In this document: positions 9,889 to 20,143 of the stretch, piece after piece
Layout of the letters: each line of letters opens with the position of its first letter
How positions within the stretch are numbered: the stretch's first letter is position 1
From: Chionoecetes opilio
Lineage: Eukaryota > Arthropoda > Malacostraca > Decapoda > Majidae
Length of the DNA stretch: 64,000 bases
Reading direction: 5' to 3'
Assembly: GCA_016584305.1 (NCBI GenBank)
Contig: JACEEZ010006452.1
Span: 24,280 to 88,279, forward strand
Program-made: the position numbers and the translations under genes
Notes under the pieces: model-generated
Databases searched by the model: none
What the model saw: the letters and a program-made list of their open reading frames with translations, nothing else
Told to the model about the DNA's origin: nothing

Positions 9889-10535
9889 TACTTTCAAGGT
9901 GCTCATCCACGCCTGGCAGCGCGGCTGCGGCAGCAGCATCATAAGACATTATAATCACCCCAAAATGAGATAAAAAGGAGAAAAAGTCTCCCGTAAAGTG
10001 ATGAGTTATCCTTAAAATGTTGGCGTTTTCGCTCACTGTCTGGCTAGTGAAAGGTAAACAAATGATTACAAGCCAGACGCAGGCAGTGGCTGTCAAAGGC
10101 ATTGCTTATTATCATGACTATTGGTCATTATTATATATATTATATGGTTGTGAAGTGCAGTTCTATACACGTGTCACTATTTAGGTCAGTGTAGCACTGC
10201 GTGTCACCTTAGATAAGGGTGATTTAAGGTGTTGAGGTGACAGGGAGACATAGCAGCGGCCACGCCATAACACTAATAATCACTATTTTAATCAATACAC
10301 ACCTTCTGCCACTAAATCACTAGCAACACAGACTACTTCCTTATATATCTTAATATCTGATACATCAAAACTCCTTAAAATCCAAGGATTCCAAAGTAAA
10401 ATGAGAAAATAATAAATTATGTTGAGTTGACAATTCGAATGGCAATAAGAGGTCTGGCATGCCATTCTTGCCCGCAAATTTGTCACGCAAATGGAGTCCG
10501 TTAATTCCGAAGTCCGATAATTTGAGGGTCGACTG
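9889..10535. mobile_element. Tigger-like F3 element, right half
   Basis: From 10090 to 10535 this matches 20478-20933 closely (for example 'gtgaagtgcagttctatacacg', 'taaggtgttgaggtgacaggg') and ends in GACTGTA. The left half is lost or interrupted by the F2 copy at 9156-9888. Confidence 0.7.
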
Positions 10536-11390
10536 TATATCATTTGTACATGTACAACACGATATACTGCAGGGTCATGCCTTGAGAACTTCCACGGGTC
10601 TAGAGTGAACGGAGAGGCCCGGGCAGCAAGATGGCGCCCATAAATTGAGTTGACGCTACTCTCTTATAAAGGTATCCTAGTTTGCCGCTGGTTTGCCAGC
10701 TCGCGCCAAAATAAGGGTATGTAAACAAAGGATAAATAATGCCTTTCCTCTTCTCTCTCCTCTTCTTGCCTCCTTAATATCTTAAAATTTCATTTCCTGC
10801 TGCTATAACTTCTGCAGCAAATACAGGAGCATCAACCAGTTATTCTGCGAGAATAAGAATTGCCACAGCAATAAATTTTGACAGCTACTATCTTGGTAGC
10901 AATATGTGTTGTGAATCTTTCAGTAGGGGAGAGACAAAACTTATTGTGCGGGGGAACCTTACTGAACGCAGCCCTGCAGAAACAAAAACAAAAAAACAAT
11001 CAACAATAACAGGGAGCCGAAGGAAAGGCAAATCCCACGTCCGCTGGAGAAGAGGCAAGCAAGAGTGCAAGACTCCATTTTGCTTTACTCCAGGTAAGTA
11101 ACATCAAGCCCTGAGCCCTGAGCTCTTGGATAGAGAGTCTCTAATTAAAAATCATAACTCAAACAAATTTAACTGTAATAATAGTTAACCCGACTTTGTG
11201 GCATGACACTGGCGCCGAATGGTGGGATGTGAGTGGTGTTATTGCTGGGAGGAACATCGCCACGCAGTTGGTTAACATGTGGAGAATTTCAGTAGGGGGC
11301 CATAGCAAGATCCCCTTAGTACTTCCAAGGAACTAAAGCACAAATAAGGTTTTTTCGTGCCCTTGATTGTCAAGTGGAGAGAATAGGAGT
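10536..11390. repeat. Dispersed repeat shared with 26.2-27.6 kb
   Basis: 10700-10985 resembles 26230-26464 plus 27513-27595 (both have 'agggtatgtaaacaaagg'-like words, 'cagttattctgc.a.aataagaat' and 'gctatcttggtagcaat'). In the second locus the copy is split by a solo LTR. It appears to be transposon interior. 11100-11390 holds nothing else I recognise. Confidence 0.55.
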
Positions 11391-12589
11391 ACCGTATTTT
11401 ACAGCTTGTAAGACGCACTTTTTCCCCTAAAAAATGCCCTGAAAAATACTGATGGGTCTTCCAAGACTAATGTTGTAGGAGGTTAGCTAAGGTAGCTAGT
11501 CAATTCAGCCTCTTATAAATATGATGTAACCTCAGTACTTACCTATTACAAGTATCTCAAATACCATTAGACATTCAAATCAACTAATCTGTCCTCACCG
11601 TGGGCTATTCAAGAAATTTTTGTGATCCGTTGTACCGCGCGGCAACATACAAGAATCACCGCGGTTCACTCGACTGGTTGCGTTCACCATGCACCCCGCT
11701 CTGCCCTTATTCCATCATATTTCTTCCCAGACCATTACAGGCGAGTTTTCAGCATAACCGAGAGTAAAATACATACCCTGTGAATGCATACATGTCAGTT
11801 AAGGTCAAATTAGGTGCAAGAGGCCTTGTATGGTTGTGTTAATGGGTGAGGAGGCTGGTGGTGGTGGTGGTGGTCAGCCATTCAGCCAGCCCGCCAGGCT
11901 AGTGGCGGGACATTCAAATGTACTCACAAGCATCACTCGGGCCCATTTTTTCTACATCAACGCCTCAGACAGGTGGCGAACACTAACAAAGCTATTATTT
12001 TAATGGCAGAAATGATAAATTAGGCTAGTAAAAGGAATTAGATATGTGTAAAACAGTCAAAATACTGATGCCGCCTTCGACTCGCTTGTGTTGGTACGTC
12101 TGCACAGATCTCCACTGGCCGGGCAGTTTAAAACAATTCTTGACTATCCCACCCGTGAAGTTACGACGGTCGTTAATATCCACCAGCCGGGACTCGGCGA
12201 GCATTCTCGAATATAGCCCCCTGTGATATTTACGACGGTACTAAGCGGGAGCCATTCCTCCTCGGCAGATTGGCGCTTACCTATCGTCTGCTAGTGTTGA
12301 TGTATCATTTACCACCAGGCTGTCACGTATCACAAGCTCTTTTCAGTCCTGGAAATTATCACCCATGGCGAATTCATCAAAATGATTTACTTATACAGTA
12401 AAACCCTTATAACTGGGCACGATAGGGGCTCTGGCCCTTGCCGAGTTATTCAATGTGCCGAGTTATTCAATGTCCTCTGATATGGGTTGAAAAAAAAGAA
12501 AAATGGAAATACAGTACATACTGTAAAAGCATAAAAACTACACTTACCAGTGAAGGGGTAGAATGTGCTGGATTTGATATCAAACTCAG

Positions 12590-12716
12590 CACAAATAGCA
12601 CGCATGGACGCACCTGCATCCATCCTTGCCAGCACTTTCACCTTTTCCTGCAGGCTCAGGCTCTTCAATTTCATTCCCTTCCTGCTGGAGACACCCTTGC
12701 GTGATGGAGCTGACAT
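12590..12716 (-). pseudogene. Tigger/pogo transposase N-terminal HTH fragment
   Basis: ATG at 12716 opens MSAPSRKGVSSRKGMKLKSL, followed by EKVKVLARMDAGASMRAICA and EFDIKSSTFY, the recognisable first helix-turn-helix of pogo-type transposases. The frame then runs into non-homologous sequence. No CENP-B second domain or DDE core follows. Confidence 0.7.
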
Positions 12717-13204
12717 CTTGATATACAGTACTGTATGATGTAATCCCAAAACACGTAAAATAGGTGGCAAAGTAAAGCAAAGGTCGGGTACCAGCGCGTA
12801 GGTTGAGCCGTGTTTTTGTCGTCTTAGCACCGTCTTGGATTACGAATCCCAATTCAATAACACTTGCTGAAATGTGTGTTATACTACTTTGTGATATTGT
12901 TTGCAATGTTTTGCATTGATTATTATTTCGGCTCCTACCAAGCTTGTTGTGTTTTTGAAGCAGAAACCAATCCTTTTCCAATTTCAACAAAAAACGGAAT
13001 TCGTATCCAAGACGGTGCTTGGACGACATAAACACGGCTCAGCAGCTGACAGCCTACACGCTGGTTCCCGACCTTTGCTTTACTTTGCCACCTATTTTAC
13101 ATGTTTTGGGATTACATCATACAGTACTGTATTTCAAGATGTCAGCTCCATCACGCAAGGGTGTCTCCAGCAGGAAGGGAAGGAAATTGAAGAGCCTGAG
13201 CCTG
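12659..13204. repeat. Inverted duplication of a Tigger transposase 5' end
   Basis: Arms of about 190-200 bp (12659-12850 and 13002-13204) are inverted copies, with about 150 bp between. Both arms start the same peptide, MSAPSRKGVSSRKG..LKSLS; the left arm goes on to VKVLARMDAGASMRAICAEF, a psq-type helix-turn-helix. The right arm breaks down after LSLQERVK. The transposase reading frames diverge away from a common centre. Confidence 0.75.
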
Positions 13205-13394
13205 CAGGAAAGGGTCAAAAGGACAAAAACACGACTTTATGCGACTGAGGATATGCCGAGTGTAAGCAAAGAGATGCAGTTATAAAATCAATATGCCGAG
13301 ATACATTATTTTTTACCGACTTTCTGTTTACATGTTCACACAATAGGTTGTGAGGGCATGATATGCCGAGTGAAAACCAAGAGATGCAGTTTAA

Positions 13395-13744
13395 GGGAGG
13401 CGGTAGCAGTGTGGTTAGCTTCACCGAGTGGCGCTCTCGAAGACCCGAGTTCGATCCCGAGTGAGACCCATAAATCCACTTGAAATCTTTCTGCACCGGC
13501 GAGTGGCCTAAGAACACCCACATGCCCTGTTCATTAACTCTACCTTCGACTGCGAGTGCATGGGAGGACACAGGGGGGCGGCATGAGCCTCTAATTACAG
13601 GCGTCACTATAAAAATCCTGCCTGCGCCACCACGGGCGAGGGCCAACCATCACAGCCCTCGAGTGAGCCTCCAGGGCCTACCATCCCACCCCTGGAGCTC
13701 ACTGCTTACACGCGCTATAGGCATAGATGTAAAAAAAAAAAAAA
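13395..13744 (+). mobile_element. tRNA-derived SINE
   Basis: The head has an A box (TAGCAGTGTGGTTAGC) and a B box (GAGTTCGATCCC, 13448-13459). The body has the words 'aacacccacatgccc', 'tgcgagtgcat' and 'gaggacacaggggggcgg', and it ends in an A-run. It sits just inside the right end of F1, at the same place as the SINE in copy b. Confidence 0.9.
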
Positions 13745-14003
13745 ATCAAATTCAAGAGTTATACAGTGCAGAGTTATAAGGGTTTTACTGTACTACCACA
13801 TACAAGTTAGAAGTTGTACGATGCGACAAAGAACATGGGAACAGAGCAGCAGAAAAACTCTTCGGACCACCGCCTACCGAGAAAATTGGTAGATTTTACT
13901 GCCGCCTACTGGTAGAAAATTGTTTTTTTTTTCTTAGAAAATTCTTTTCAAAATCAGAGTGCGTCTTCCAAGATGCAGCGTCTTATAAGCCATTAAATAC
14001 AGT

Positions 14004-14523
14004 AGATTCTATAGACCTATTACCTCTATTTCTAGCCTCAATACATTGTTTCCTAGGTCGGAGGTCTGAGCTCACCCTCACTCCCAGGTCTTTCTCACCT
14101 GATCTTTTCAGCGATACATTGCGTATGGTGTATTTATTACCAGGGTTTTCTCTACCAACATTCATAACGCTGTACTTATCAATATTAAAGTTCATCTGCC
14201 ATCTGACTACCCACTCATTAAGTTTATCTAAGTCTCCCTGCAATATGTTTACATCAGACTGTGATCCAATAATCCTACCTACCTAAGTATCATCAGCAAA
14301 CTTGCTGATATCACTGCTAATCCCACTATCCAAGTCGTTGATGTAAATACAAAATAATATTGGACCCAAAACAGACCCTTGTGGAACCCCACTTGTCACC
14401 AGTCCCCATTCAGATTTAGAACCATTAGTACTGTTGTAACCCTTTGTTGCCTATCACTTAGCTAAGATCTAATCCAACGAAGAACCTTCCCATCTATTCC
14501 ATGTGCCTTAACCTTATTTAACC
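14004..14523 (-). pseudogene. LINE reverse transcriptase, core and thumb
   Basis: The minus strand encodes VKAHGIDGKVLRWIRS, then [20 protein letters not shown], and SKFADDT with the catalytic FADD. After a stop it continues DLDKLNEWVVRWQMNFNIDK, LKRSGEKDLGVRVS and CIEARNRGN. These are RT blocks B to E of a non-LTR element. It joins the 15665-16159 fragment across the 14528-15664 insertion. Confidence 0.85.
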
Positions 14524-14527
14524 TAAG

Positions 14528-15664
14528 ACGTGCGCACTGGGGGTTTTCTACAGGGTCATACTGTGCGCATGTATGATGATTTTGGGACCCATTGCCAATT
14601 TCGATAAAAAGTACATCAGCGTGTAGGGAATGTTTGCGTGCATCGGCCCATATATATTTGACCCCCAAAAAAATGTCTGGGGGGGGTGGGGGAACGGTCC
14701 GTAGTTGAAAAATGGGGAGCGAATGGCACCGCGCGGCTAGATTGTCATCGAGCGGCGAGATTTCGCTGCCGAATTTTTACGCGCCCAGGGGATAGAACGA
14801 GAGGGAGGAGGGGGTGGGTTACCGCATTAGAGGGAGGCAAGGAGTGAGTCGTGGAGAGAGTGAAGGCAGTAAACATATGCAGCTGTGTGATAATTGTGGA
14901 GGCGCCCCAGGCGTATGGATGTCTTGGGATTTTGAACCTTATGTCTAGGAGGTGTCTGGTGTTCGTTGCCACCAAGAGGTCTACAATAACATGAGTCAGG
15001 AATGGAGAGAGAGAGAGAGAGAAAGTGAGACATGCGTATGTCGTACGTATAAATGGACTTCAGAATTGCATTTTTATGCACGAGTGCGGGGGCGAGCGTA
15101 CTTGCACGAGTGCGGGGCGAGCGTGTGGCGGGGTGGTGTCGAGAGTTGACATGTAGTACTATACCCACACCAATTTTTAGCCGCCTGCCTATAAACGCGC
15201 GGTTTTGGTACGCGTTCAAAAGCTCTGCTCTTAAGAGTCTCCCCGCAGTCCGCCGGGGGAACTCTTAAGAGTCTTCCCGCAGTCCGCCGGGGGAACTCTT
15301 AAGAGTCTCCCCGCCGTCCGCCGGGGGAACTCTTAAGAGTCTTCCCGCAGTCCGCCGGGGGAACTCTTAAGAGTCTCCCCGCAGTCCGCCGGGGGAACTC
15401 TTAAGAGTCTTCCCGCAGTCCGCCGGGGGAACTCTTAAGAGTCTTCCCGCAGTCCGCCGGGGGAACTCTTAAGAGTCTCCCGCAGTCCGCCGGGGGAACT
15501 CTTAAGAGTCTTCCCGCAGTCCGCCGGGGGAACTCTTAAGAGTCTCCCCGCAGTCCGCCGGGGGAACTCTTAAGAGTCTTCCCGCAGTCCGCCGGGGGAA
15601 CTCTTAAGAGTCTTCCCGCAGTCCGCCGGGGGAACTCTTAAGAGTCTCCCCGCAGCTCCCGGGT
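14528..15664. mobile_element. Unclassified 1.14 kb insertion with a 34 bp tandem array
   Basis: It interrupts the LINE RT exactly between KVPHE(RL) and LNKVKAHG. TAAG occurs at both junctions (14524-14527 and 15665-15668), a candidate 4 bp target duplication, but the array itself contains TTAAG so this is uncertain. The ends (ACGTGCGCACTGGGGG; right end read inward ACCCGGGAGCTGCGGGG) are only weakly alike. The left 700 bp are non-coding with a short GA run (15007-15023). No transposase is present. Confidence 0.6.
15225..15655. repeat. 34 bp tandem array, 12 full units
   Basis: The word CCGCCGGGGG recurs at 34 bp steps (15250, 15284, 15318 ... 15623), with one 33 bp step. Each unit contains the perfect palindrome ACTCTTAAGAGT and a TCCCC...GGGGA stem. 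Units of the 'gtctccccgc' and 'gtcttcccgc' types alternate over part of the array, so a 68 bp higher-order unit may have been copied. There are no spacers between units, so it is not a CRISPR array. Confidence 0.95.
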
Positions 15665-16159
15665 TAAGAGTCGCTCATGTGGTACCTTATCGAATGTCTT
15701 ACTAAAGTCCAGGTATATTATATCAATCCTTATCATTATCTGCTGTCTCATAAACTTTCCTATGAAAAACTTAATAAATTGGTGAGACATGACCTACCCT
15801 TGGTGAATCCATGTTGTGAATCATTGACCAAAGTATGTTTTTCTAAATGCTCTCTAATGATTTTTGAAATAATAGATTCCAATAATTTACCTACCACTGG
15901 AACCACTACTTACTGACTACCACTCCATAAGGAATATTTTTTTTCTGTCCTGCAATTATATTCCTTACAAATAATGTATAATCCTCATCCCCTCCGACCT
16001 CACTACCAGCTGTCACCGCACTGACCTTGGAACACTCCTTCCCCTCCATCCTACACCCGAGTTAATCCCCTCCAGGTGTCTTCTTAATCCTGCATAATTG
16101 GCCTTTCTGAAGTCAGGTACTCTATACTTATTAACACTTCTATTTCCTACTTTCCATTA
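15665..16159 (-). pseudogene. LINE endonuclease-RT linker and N-terminal RT blocks
   Basis: From the 16159 side the minus strand reads KYRVPDFRKANYAGLRRHLE, the linker after the endonuclease. Further down come VVGKLLESIISKIIREHLE, NDSQHGFTKGRSCLTNLLSF and YLDFSKTFDKVPHE. Part of the region between linker and RT block 0 is deleted and there are stops. Confidence 0.8.
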
Positions 16160-16265
16160 CACTACCCTCCCGAGTTTCGCGCTTGCTTTCTTCCGGAGGC
16201 ATAGCACGAAACTCGCGGATCGCGAAACTCGGGTATTAGTAACACTGTAAAAATGCTTATTTAGT

Positions 16266-16268
16266 CCG

Positions 16269-16331
<63 letters not shown>

Positions 16332-16395
16332 CTACAGCGCCGTTAGGCAGTGACCTCCAGGGGTGGGATGGTAGGCCCTGGAGGTTAGTTTGAGG
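16266..16395 (-). mobile_element. Truncated SINE with poly-T and (TG)n tail, minus strand
   Basis: About 30 T, then about 15 TG units, then the 3' end of the common SINE body ('cctacagcgccgttaggcag', 'ggatggtaggccctggagg'). It is absent from F6 copy b, so it came later than the split of the two copies. Confidence 0.8.
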
Positions 16396-17006
16396 GCTGT
16401 GTACCTACCGTATTTTACAGCTTATAAGACTCACTTTTTCCCCAAGAAAATATCCTGAAAATGCCCCAAGCCCCTGTCCACCCAGCAGTGAATGGGTACT
16501 GGGTTAGCCTAGGGTTTGTGACCCGCCTCCCGGGGTGGTGGCTTCGGCCAACACTATGTAGAGAAGAGGGAGGAGAGGAGCTTGAGTTGAGCTTGAGTTG
16601 GGAGTCACCCAGCGGATGCTGTTTTGGTCTGAGTGAGTGAGCTTGACACATATTTTGTCAGCTGATGGTTGTGTGACAGTGTTATACGGCAATAACACTG
16701 TCACAATGCCTTCCTCTCTTCTCTCCTGTCTCCTCCAGTACCTCCAGAAACCACAGTACCACACACGTCATGGTTAATCACTTATAAAGGAGTATTTTGA
16801 GGTAAATAGTAAGGAACGGCGGGGGTGTAAGGTAAGGTGCTACTTATTTCGAGGTGTTACCTATCTTATGCGACACCGGCTGTTCCTGTAGAGAAAAACA
16901 CAAACAAATGGAAAAAAACAAAGCAAAACTACAAGCTATACTAAGCCTATTATAATACTATACTAAGCAGGAAGGAAGGAAGATGTGTCCCGTACGTCTC
17001 TTATGG

Positions 17007-17420
17007 GAGGCGGTAGCAGAGTGGTTAGCGTCAAGATATATGTCAAGTTCGAGCACGAGCTTGACAGACGACCTACAAAGTGATACTAAGCAGAAAGGGT
17101 CACAAGAAGAAGTCTCCGAGTGGCGTTCTCGGTGATCCGAGTTCGATCCTTGATGAGGGCTGTAAAATCCACTTTAAATCTTTCTCTGCACTGTTGAGTG
17201 GCCTAAGAACACCCACACGCTGCCCATTAACTCTACCTTCGATTGCGAGTGCATCGGAGGACACAGGGGGCGGCATGAGCCTCTAATCACAGGCGTCACT
17301 ATAGAAATTCTGTCTGCGCCACCACGGGCGCCAAAAGGGCCAACCATCACAGCCCTCAAATTAACCTCCAGGGCCTACCATCCCACTCCTGGAGGTCACT
17401 GCCTAACGGCGCTGTAGGCA

Positions 17421-17475
<55 letters not shown>
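17007..17475 (+). mobile_element. tRNA-derived SINE with (CA)n-A tail, carrying an internal insert
   Basis: The head 'ggcggtagcagagtggttagcgtc' (17007-17030) is followed by about 80 foreign bases before the SINE resumes at 'gagtggcgttctcgg'. The B box GAGTTCGATCC is at 17139-17150. The tail is (CA)n followed by about 40 A. It sits at the F6 right end at the same place as the copy-b SINE (40902-41176). Confidence 0.85.
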
Positions 17476-17477
<2 letters not shown>

Positions 17478-17586
17478 CGAAACTCGGATATAATGCGCGA
17501 AAGTCGGGATGGTAAGAATTTAGGACTCAGCGCGAAACTCGAGGATCGCGAAACTCGCATAGCGTGAAACTCGGGAGGGTAGTGTA

Positions 17587-18309
17587 TAAGCAAAACCTGA
17601 TTTCACAATGATCGCTGTTAGCTAACTGTCCTCCAACCTCCACCTCTGTAACGAAATCTTCCCTGTTAGTTAGTAATAAATCTTGAATATTATCTCCTGT
17701 AGTAGGCTCCTTGATTGCTTGGCTTAGAAAGTTATCCTGAACTATATTTAACAATTCCTCGGCGCCATTGTCTCCTATAATTAAATCCCAGTCCATATTC
17801 CTAAGATTAAAATCTCGTACCACGTATAATCGATTATATCTGTAAGCCTTGCTTATTTCTTGCCATATAGGAGCTGAATCCTCTTTACATAAGTTTGGAG
17901 GCCTATACACTACACCCAAAACCATTTTCTCAGTTCCCTCCGTAACCTCTACCCATATAGACTCTATGCTACCATCTGTTTTTATAACATTATTAACACA
18001 ACACTGCAATGTATCTCTTGCATAAAGCGCAACTCCTCCACCTCGCCTGCCAACTCTGTCCTTGTGAAATAACTTATACCCAGCTATCTCAACCTCCGGA
18101 TCAAATACCTTTCCTGACATATCCAACCATGTTTCTGTTAATGCTATTATATCAAAATCCTCTACACTATTTATTCCTTTCAGGAAATCTATCTTGTTTA
18201 AAATACTCCTACAGTTTGTATAGTAAACCTTTAAGCAACTCCTCTTCTTCTTGTCCATTTTCCCTATATCTTTACATAACCCCCTCCTCTCTCTGTTCTT
18301 ACGAATCAC
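17587..18309 (-). pseudogene. LINE ORF2 APE-type endonuclease domain
   Basis: This 240-residue open stretch has the expected series of endonuclease blocks: YYTNCRSILNKID, DIIALTETWL with the catalytic Glu, YKLFHKDR..RRGGGVALY, VVYRPPN, RDFNLRNMDWD, and SDHCEI with the catalytic Asp-His. The usual GDFN is RDFN here. The domain is complete up to SDH but the RT that should follow is displaced by the F6 insertion. It would nick target DNA for target-primed reverse transcription in an active element. Confidence 0.9.
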
Positions 18310-18374
18310 TTTAGTTCCCTGCCTTCTGAAACTCCTCCTAGTGTCACTGGTTTCCTTTACCCCGACCCCAGTGT

Positions 18375-19384
18375 CTAAACCCCGGTTCTCTGTCTTAAAA
18401 ACGCCTGCAATGCACCTACTTCTCTTTCAAGGGATTCAGACAAGATCTGAACTCCTTTCCTCGAAAAGTGCACCCCGTCCCTGCGGTAGAGGTGGTTATG
18501 CCTGAAAAAGAGGTCCCAGTTATCGACAAAGGCCCAGCTGTTGGCTTTGCAATGAAATGCCTGCCAGCAATGCAAAGCAATAGCCCTGGAGTACCACAAG
18601 TCGTCAGCAAAGCGTCTTGGAAGGACACCACACACCACAGGGAACCCACCCTGTCCCTAACCTTACCTACAGCTTCCTTGAACTGCCATAGCAATTCCTC
18701 ACTCCTTTCACACTCAACGTCGTTTCCCCCCGCGCTCAGGCAGACGATGGGCTTGTTCCCTTGGTCCGCCATGCACTCAACTATCTTATCACTAACATAA
18801 CCTATCCCCTTCCCTAGGTAACTCACCGACTTCATACGCATCCCTTCTCTGTCACAAAACCTGCTGTCTAGGTACCTAACCTGACTGGCCTCTATAACCA
18901 AGATTTTACCTTCGGGTAGGGATGTATCGTCTACCTTTTTACCCTTTACCTCCTCATCCTCCTCTTGCAGCCCTGAGAATACCTGAAATGAATTCATGCA
19001 CACTACCTGGTCATTGTTTACCTTTCTCTGCTTCGGGTGCGCTCCTCCATGCTCAACCACCTTCCATCCCCCATTCCCTGGTGACTTACTAGGAACGCTA
19101 CCCTTAACATTCCCACCAGGTACGCTACCCTCTGTTACCCCTCCAGGTACATCTCTCGCATGTGCCCCTCCACTCACTCCACTTGGACCTCCACCTCCAC
19201 ACTTAAGAGATTGTATCTCTAACTCCTGCCTCTTCACAACACTTTTCAATTCGTTCACTTCACTTACAAAGCACATTTTCAGGTCTTCAATCGCCTCAAG
19301 AATAGACTTAAACCCTTGAGGCCCAGAACGTAATGTCCATTGTAATTTGGGTACCATTAGACGGTTGTTAGTGACTATAAGCAA
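18375..19384 (-). pseudogene. LINE ORF1: coiled-coil plus SGNH-esterase domain, frameshifted
   Basis: The frame from 19384 has a heptad-like stretch (SEVNELKSVVKRQELEIQSL), a Gly/Ser/Pro-rich linker, then ILVIEASQVRYLDSRFCDR, VCLSAGGNDVE and a frame change near 18640. The second frame (18375-18638) reads MVCGVLPRRFADDLWYSRAI and ends DGVHFSRKGVQIL. Blocks SxG/GND/DxxH mark an SGNH hydrolase, known from ORF1p of CR1 LINEs. The normal GDSQ nucleophile motif is EASQ: Ser is kept, Gly and Asp are lost. Confidence 0.85.
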
Positions 19385-19438
19385 TATTTTATAGCTATGA
19401 CCTGTTTAGTATCCTGGCCACTAACTAATTTGGTATAT

Positions 19439-19708
19439 TCAGTTACTTTTTTTTAATTTTATGGCTAGCAACATACATTTTTTTATAGCAAAGGAAAGAT
19501 CTGGGCATGAAGGGGTTAAGTGCCCCACCACAACCTCCATTGCACTCTCCTTTGACCCTCTCTCTCTTTCTAACACACTCGCAACCACCTCAGACTCCTT
19601 CAATCCACTTGCTACACCCTCTCCTCCATTCACCACACTCTCGCTTCCACTCACAACATCGTCGCCTCCACAAACAACACTATCGCTAAGCTCCCCTCCA
19701 GCAGCCAT
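19439..19708 (-). pseudogene. LINE ORF1 N-terminal piece
   Basis: ATG at 19708 opens MAAGGELSDSVVCGGDDVV and runs 89 residues, ending CMLLAIKLKKSN. A one-base shift at about 19445 would prolong it as VTEYTKLVSGQDTKQVIAIK before further breaks, then the 19384 frame follows. It is rich in Gly, Val and Ser, with no known domain. Confidence 0.65.
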
Positions 19709-19770
19709 GCTAATCCTCTTCTGACCTCACTCCTTCACACCAGGAGAGGCACGATAACACGTCTTGTCTC

Positions 19771-19813
19771 CTTCCCCGCCAGACAACGACCGAGTCATTG
19801 TCTGGCGGGGAAG
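19771..19813. repeat. Perfect 16 bp inverted repeat (hairpin) in the LINE 5' UTR
   Basis: CTTCCCCGCCAGACAA is followed after 11 bases by its exact reverse complement. It lies 63 bp upstream of the ORF1 start (19708) and just downstream of a short ORF in the transcript direction, so it would fold in the RNA leader. Confidence 0.9.
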
Positions 19814-19845
19814 GGTCAGTCCATTTCCTCCACCTTCCACCACTA

Positions 19846-19932
19846 CTAGTTGTCCGGCTTCATCTCCTCCAGGTGCTCTTTCATCACCAGCCGGATCATG
19901 TCAATCTTAGCATCACCTTCCGTCCTGTCCAT
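19846..19932 (-). CDS. Short upstream ORF, 28 residues
   Basis: It opens MDRTEGDAKIDMIRLVMKEH and ends EEMKPDN. The frame is open further up to a stop near 20003 (TRRYPRYYRI precedes the Met), with several AG acceptors nearby. It could be a uORF of the LINE, or the last exon of a host gene into whose 3' end the LINE leader was captured. No homologue is recognised. Confidence 0.4.
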   Translation of the reverse strand: MDRTEGDAKIDMIRLVMKEHLEEMKPDN

Positions 19933-20143
19933 GATCCTATAGTATCGGGGGTAGCGGCGGGTAGAGTTGGTGCCCTCTGTAGCTGTGGGTCCTGGGCTCT
20001 ACAAAGCCTGTAAATAATAGATTAATTTGTAATATATATATTAAGTAAAATTTTAAAGTAATCTGAGTCAGAAAAAAATACTACTACTGTTACTTATAAA
20101 TAAAAAGTGCTTAGATTTAAAAAAAAAAAAATATATATATATA

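Larger units (their letters stand above)
12396..13790. mobile_element. Tigger-like F1 element, copy a
   Basis: The TIR CAGTAAAACCCTTATAACT is identical at both ends over 19 bp and the copy is flanked by TA. Inside are two head-to-head copies of the transposase N-terminus (12590-12716 minus, 13139-13225 plus) and, close to the right end, a tRNA-SINE (13395-13744). Copy b is at 25419-26008. Confidence 0.85.
11392..14002. mobile_element. Tigger-like F4 element carrying a nested F1
   Basis: The left end CCGTATTTTACAGCTTGTAA and the right end (reverse complement CTGTATTTAATGGCTTATAA) are flanked by TA (11390-11391, 14003-14004). Both ends carry the 'cttataagacgc' word. The F1 copy at 12396-13790 is inserted inside. 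The remaining F4 interior (11420-12395) shows no gene. The right end abuts the truncated 3' end of the CR1 LINE. Confidence 0.75.
16160..17584. mobile_element. Tigger-like F6 element, copy a
   Basis: The TIR CACTACCCTCCCGAGTTTC is flanked by TA (16158-16159, 17585-17586) and the insertion splits the LINE ORF2 directly after the endonuclease. It contains a truncated minus-strand SINE, an F4-like terminal segment from 16408 (CCGTATTTTACAGCTTATAA), and a plus-strand SINE near the right end. Copy b is at 38331-41313 and shares the last two features. Confidence 0.85.
14003..20020 (-). mobile_element. CR1-like LINE, near full length but broken
   Basis: Read on the minus strand the order is: short upstream ORF, hairpin, ORF1 (N-terminal piece, coiled-coil, esterase), ORF2 endonuclease, linker, reverse transcriptase. 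An ORF1 with an SGNH-esterase domain followed by an APE-type endonuclease and RT is the arrangement known for CR1-group elements. The copy is split by an F6 Tigger at 16160-17584 and by a 1.14 kb element at 14528-15664, and is cut at its 3' side by F4. Frameshifts and a deletion in the RT show that it is dead. The 5' limit near 20020 is approximate. Confidence 0.8.

Noticed and set aside
9437..10102. 221-codon minus-strand frame
   Set aside because: It crosses a poly-T run, F2 ends and the minisatellite. It is repeat sequence, not a gene.
11208..11228. Primer-binding-site-like word (tggcgccgaatggtggga) hinting at an LTR element
   Set aside because: It is only a partial match to a tRNA 3' end, with no LTR on either side and no gag or pol frame.
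15225..15655. Possible CRISPR array (regular 34 bp repeats)
   Set aside because: The whole 34 bp is repeated with no variable spacers, and the context is eukaryotic transposon DNA. It is a tandem minisatellite.
14524..15668. Helitron origin for the 1.1 kb insertion
   Set aside because: The ends are not TC...CTRR and the flanks are not A/T; a duplicated TAAG is more like a cut-and-paste event.
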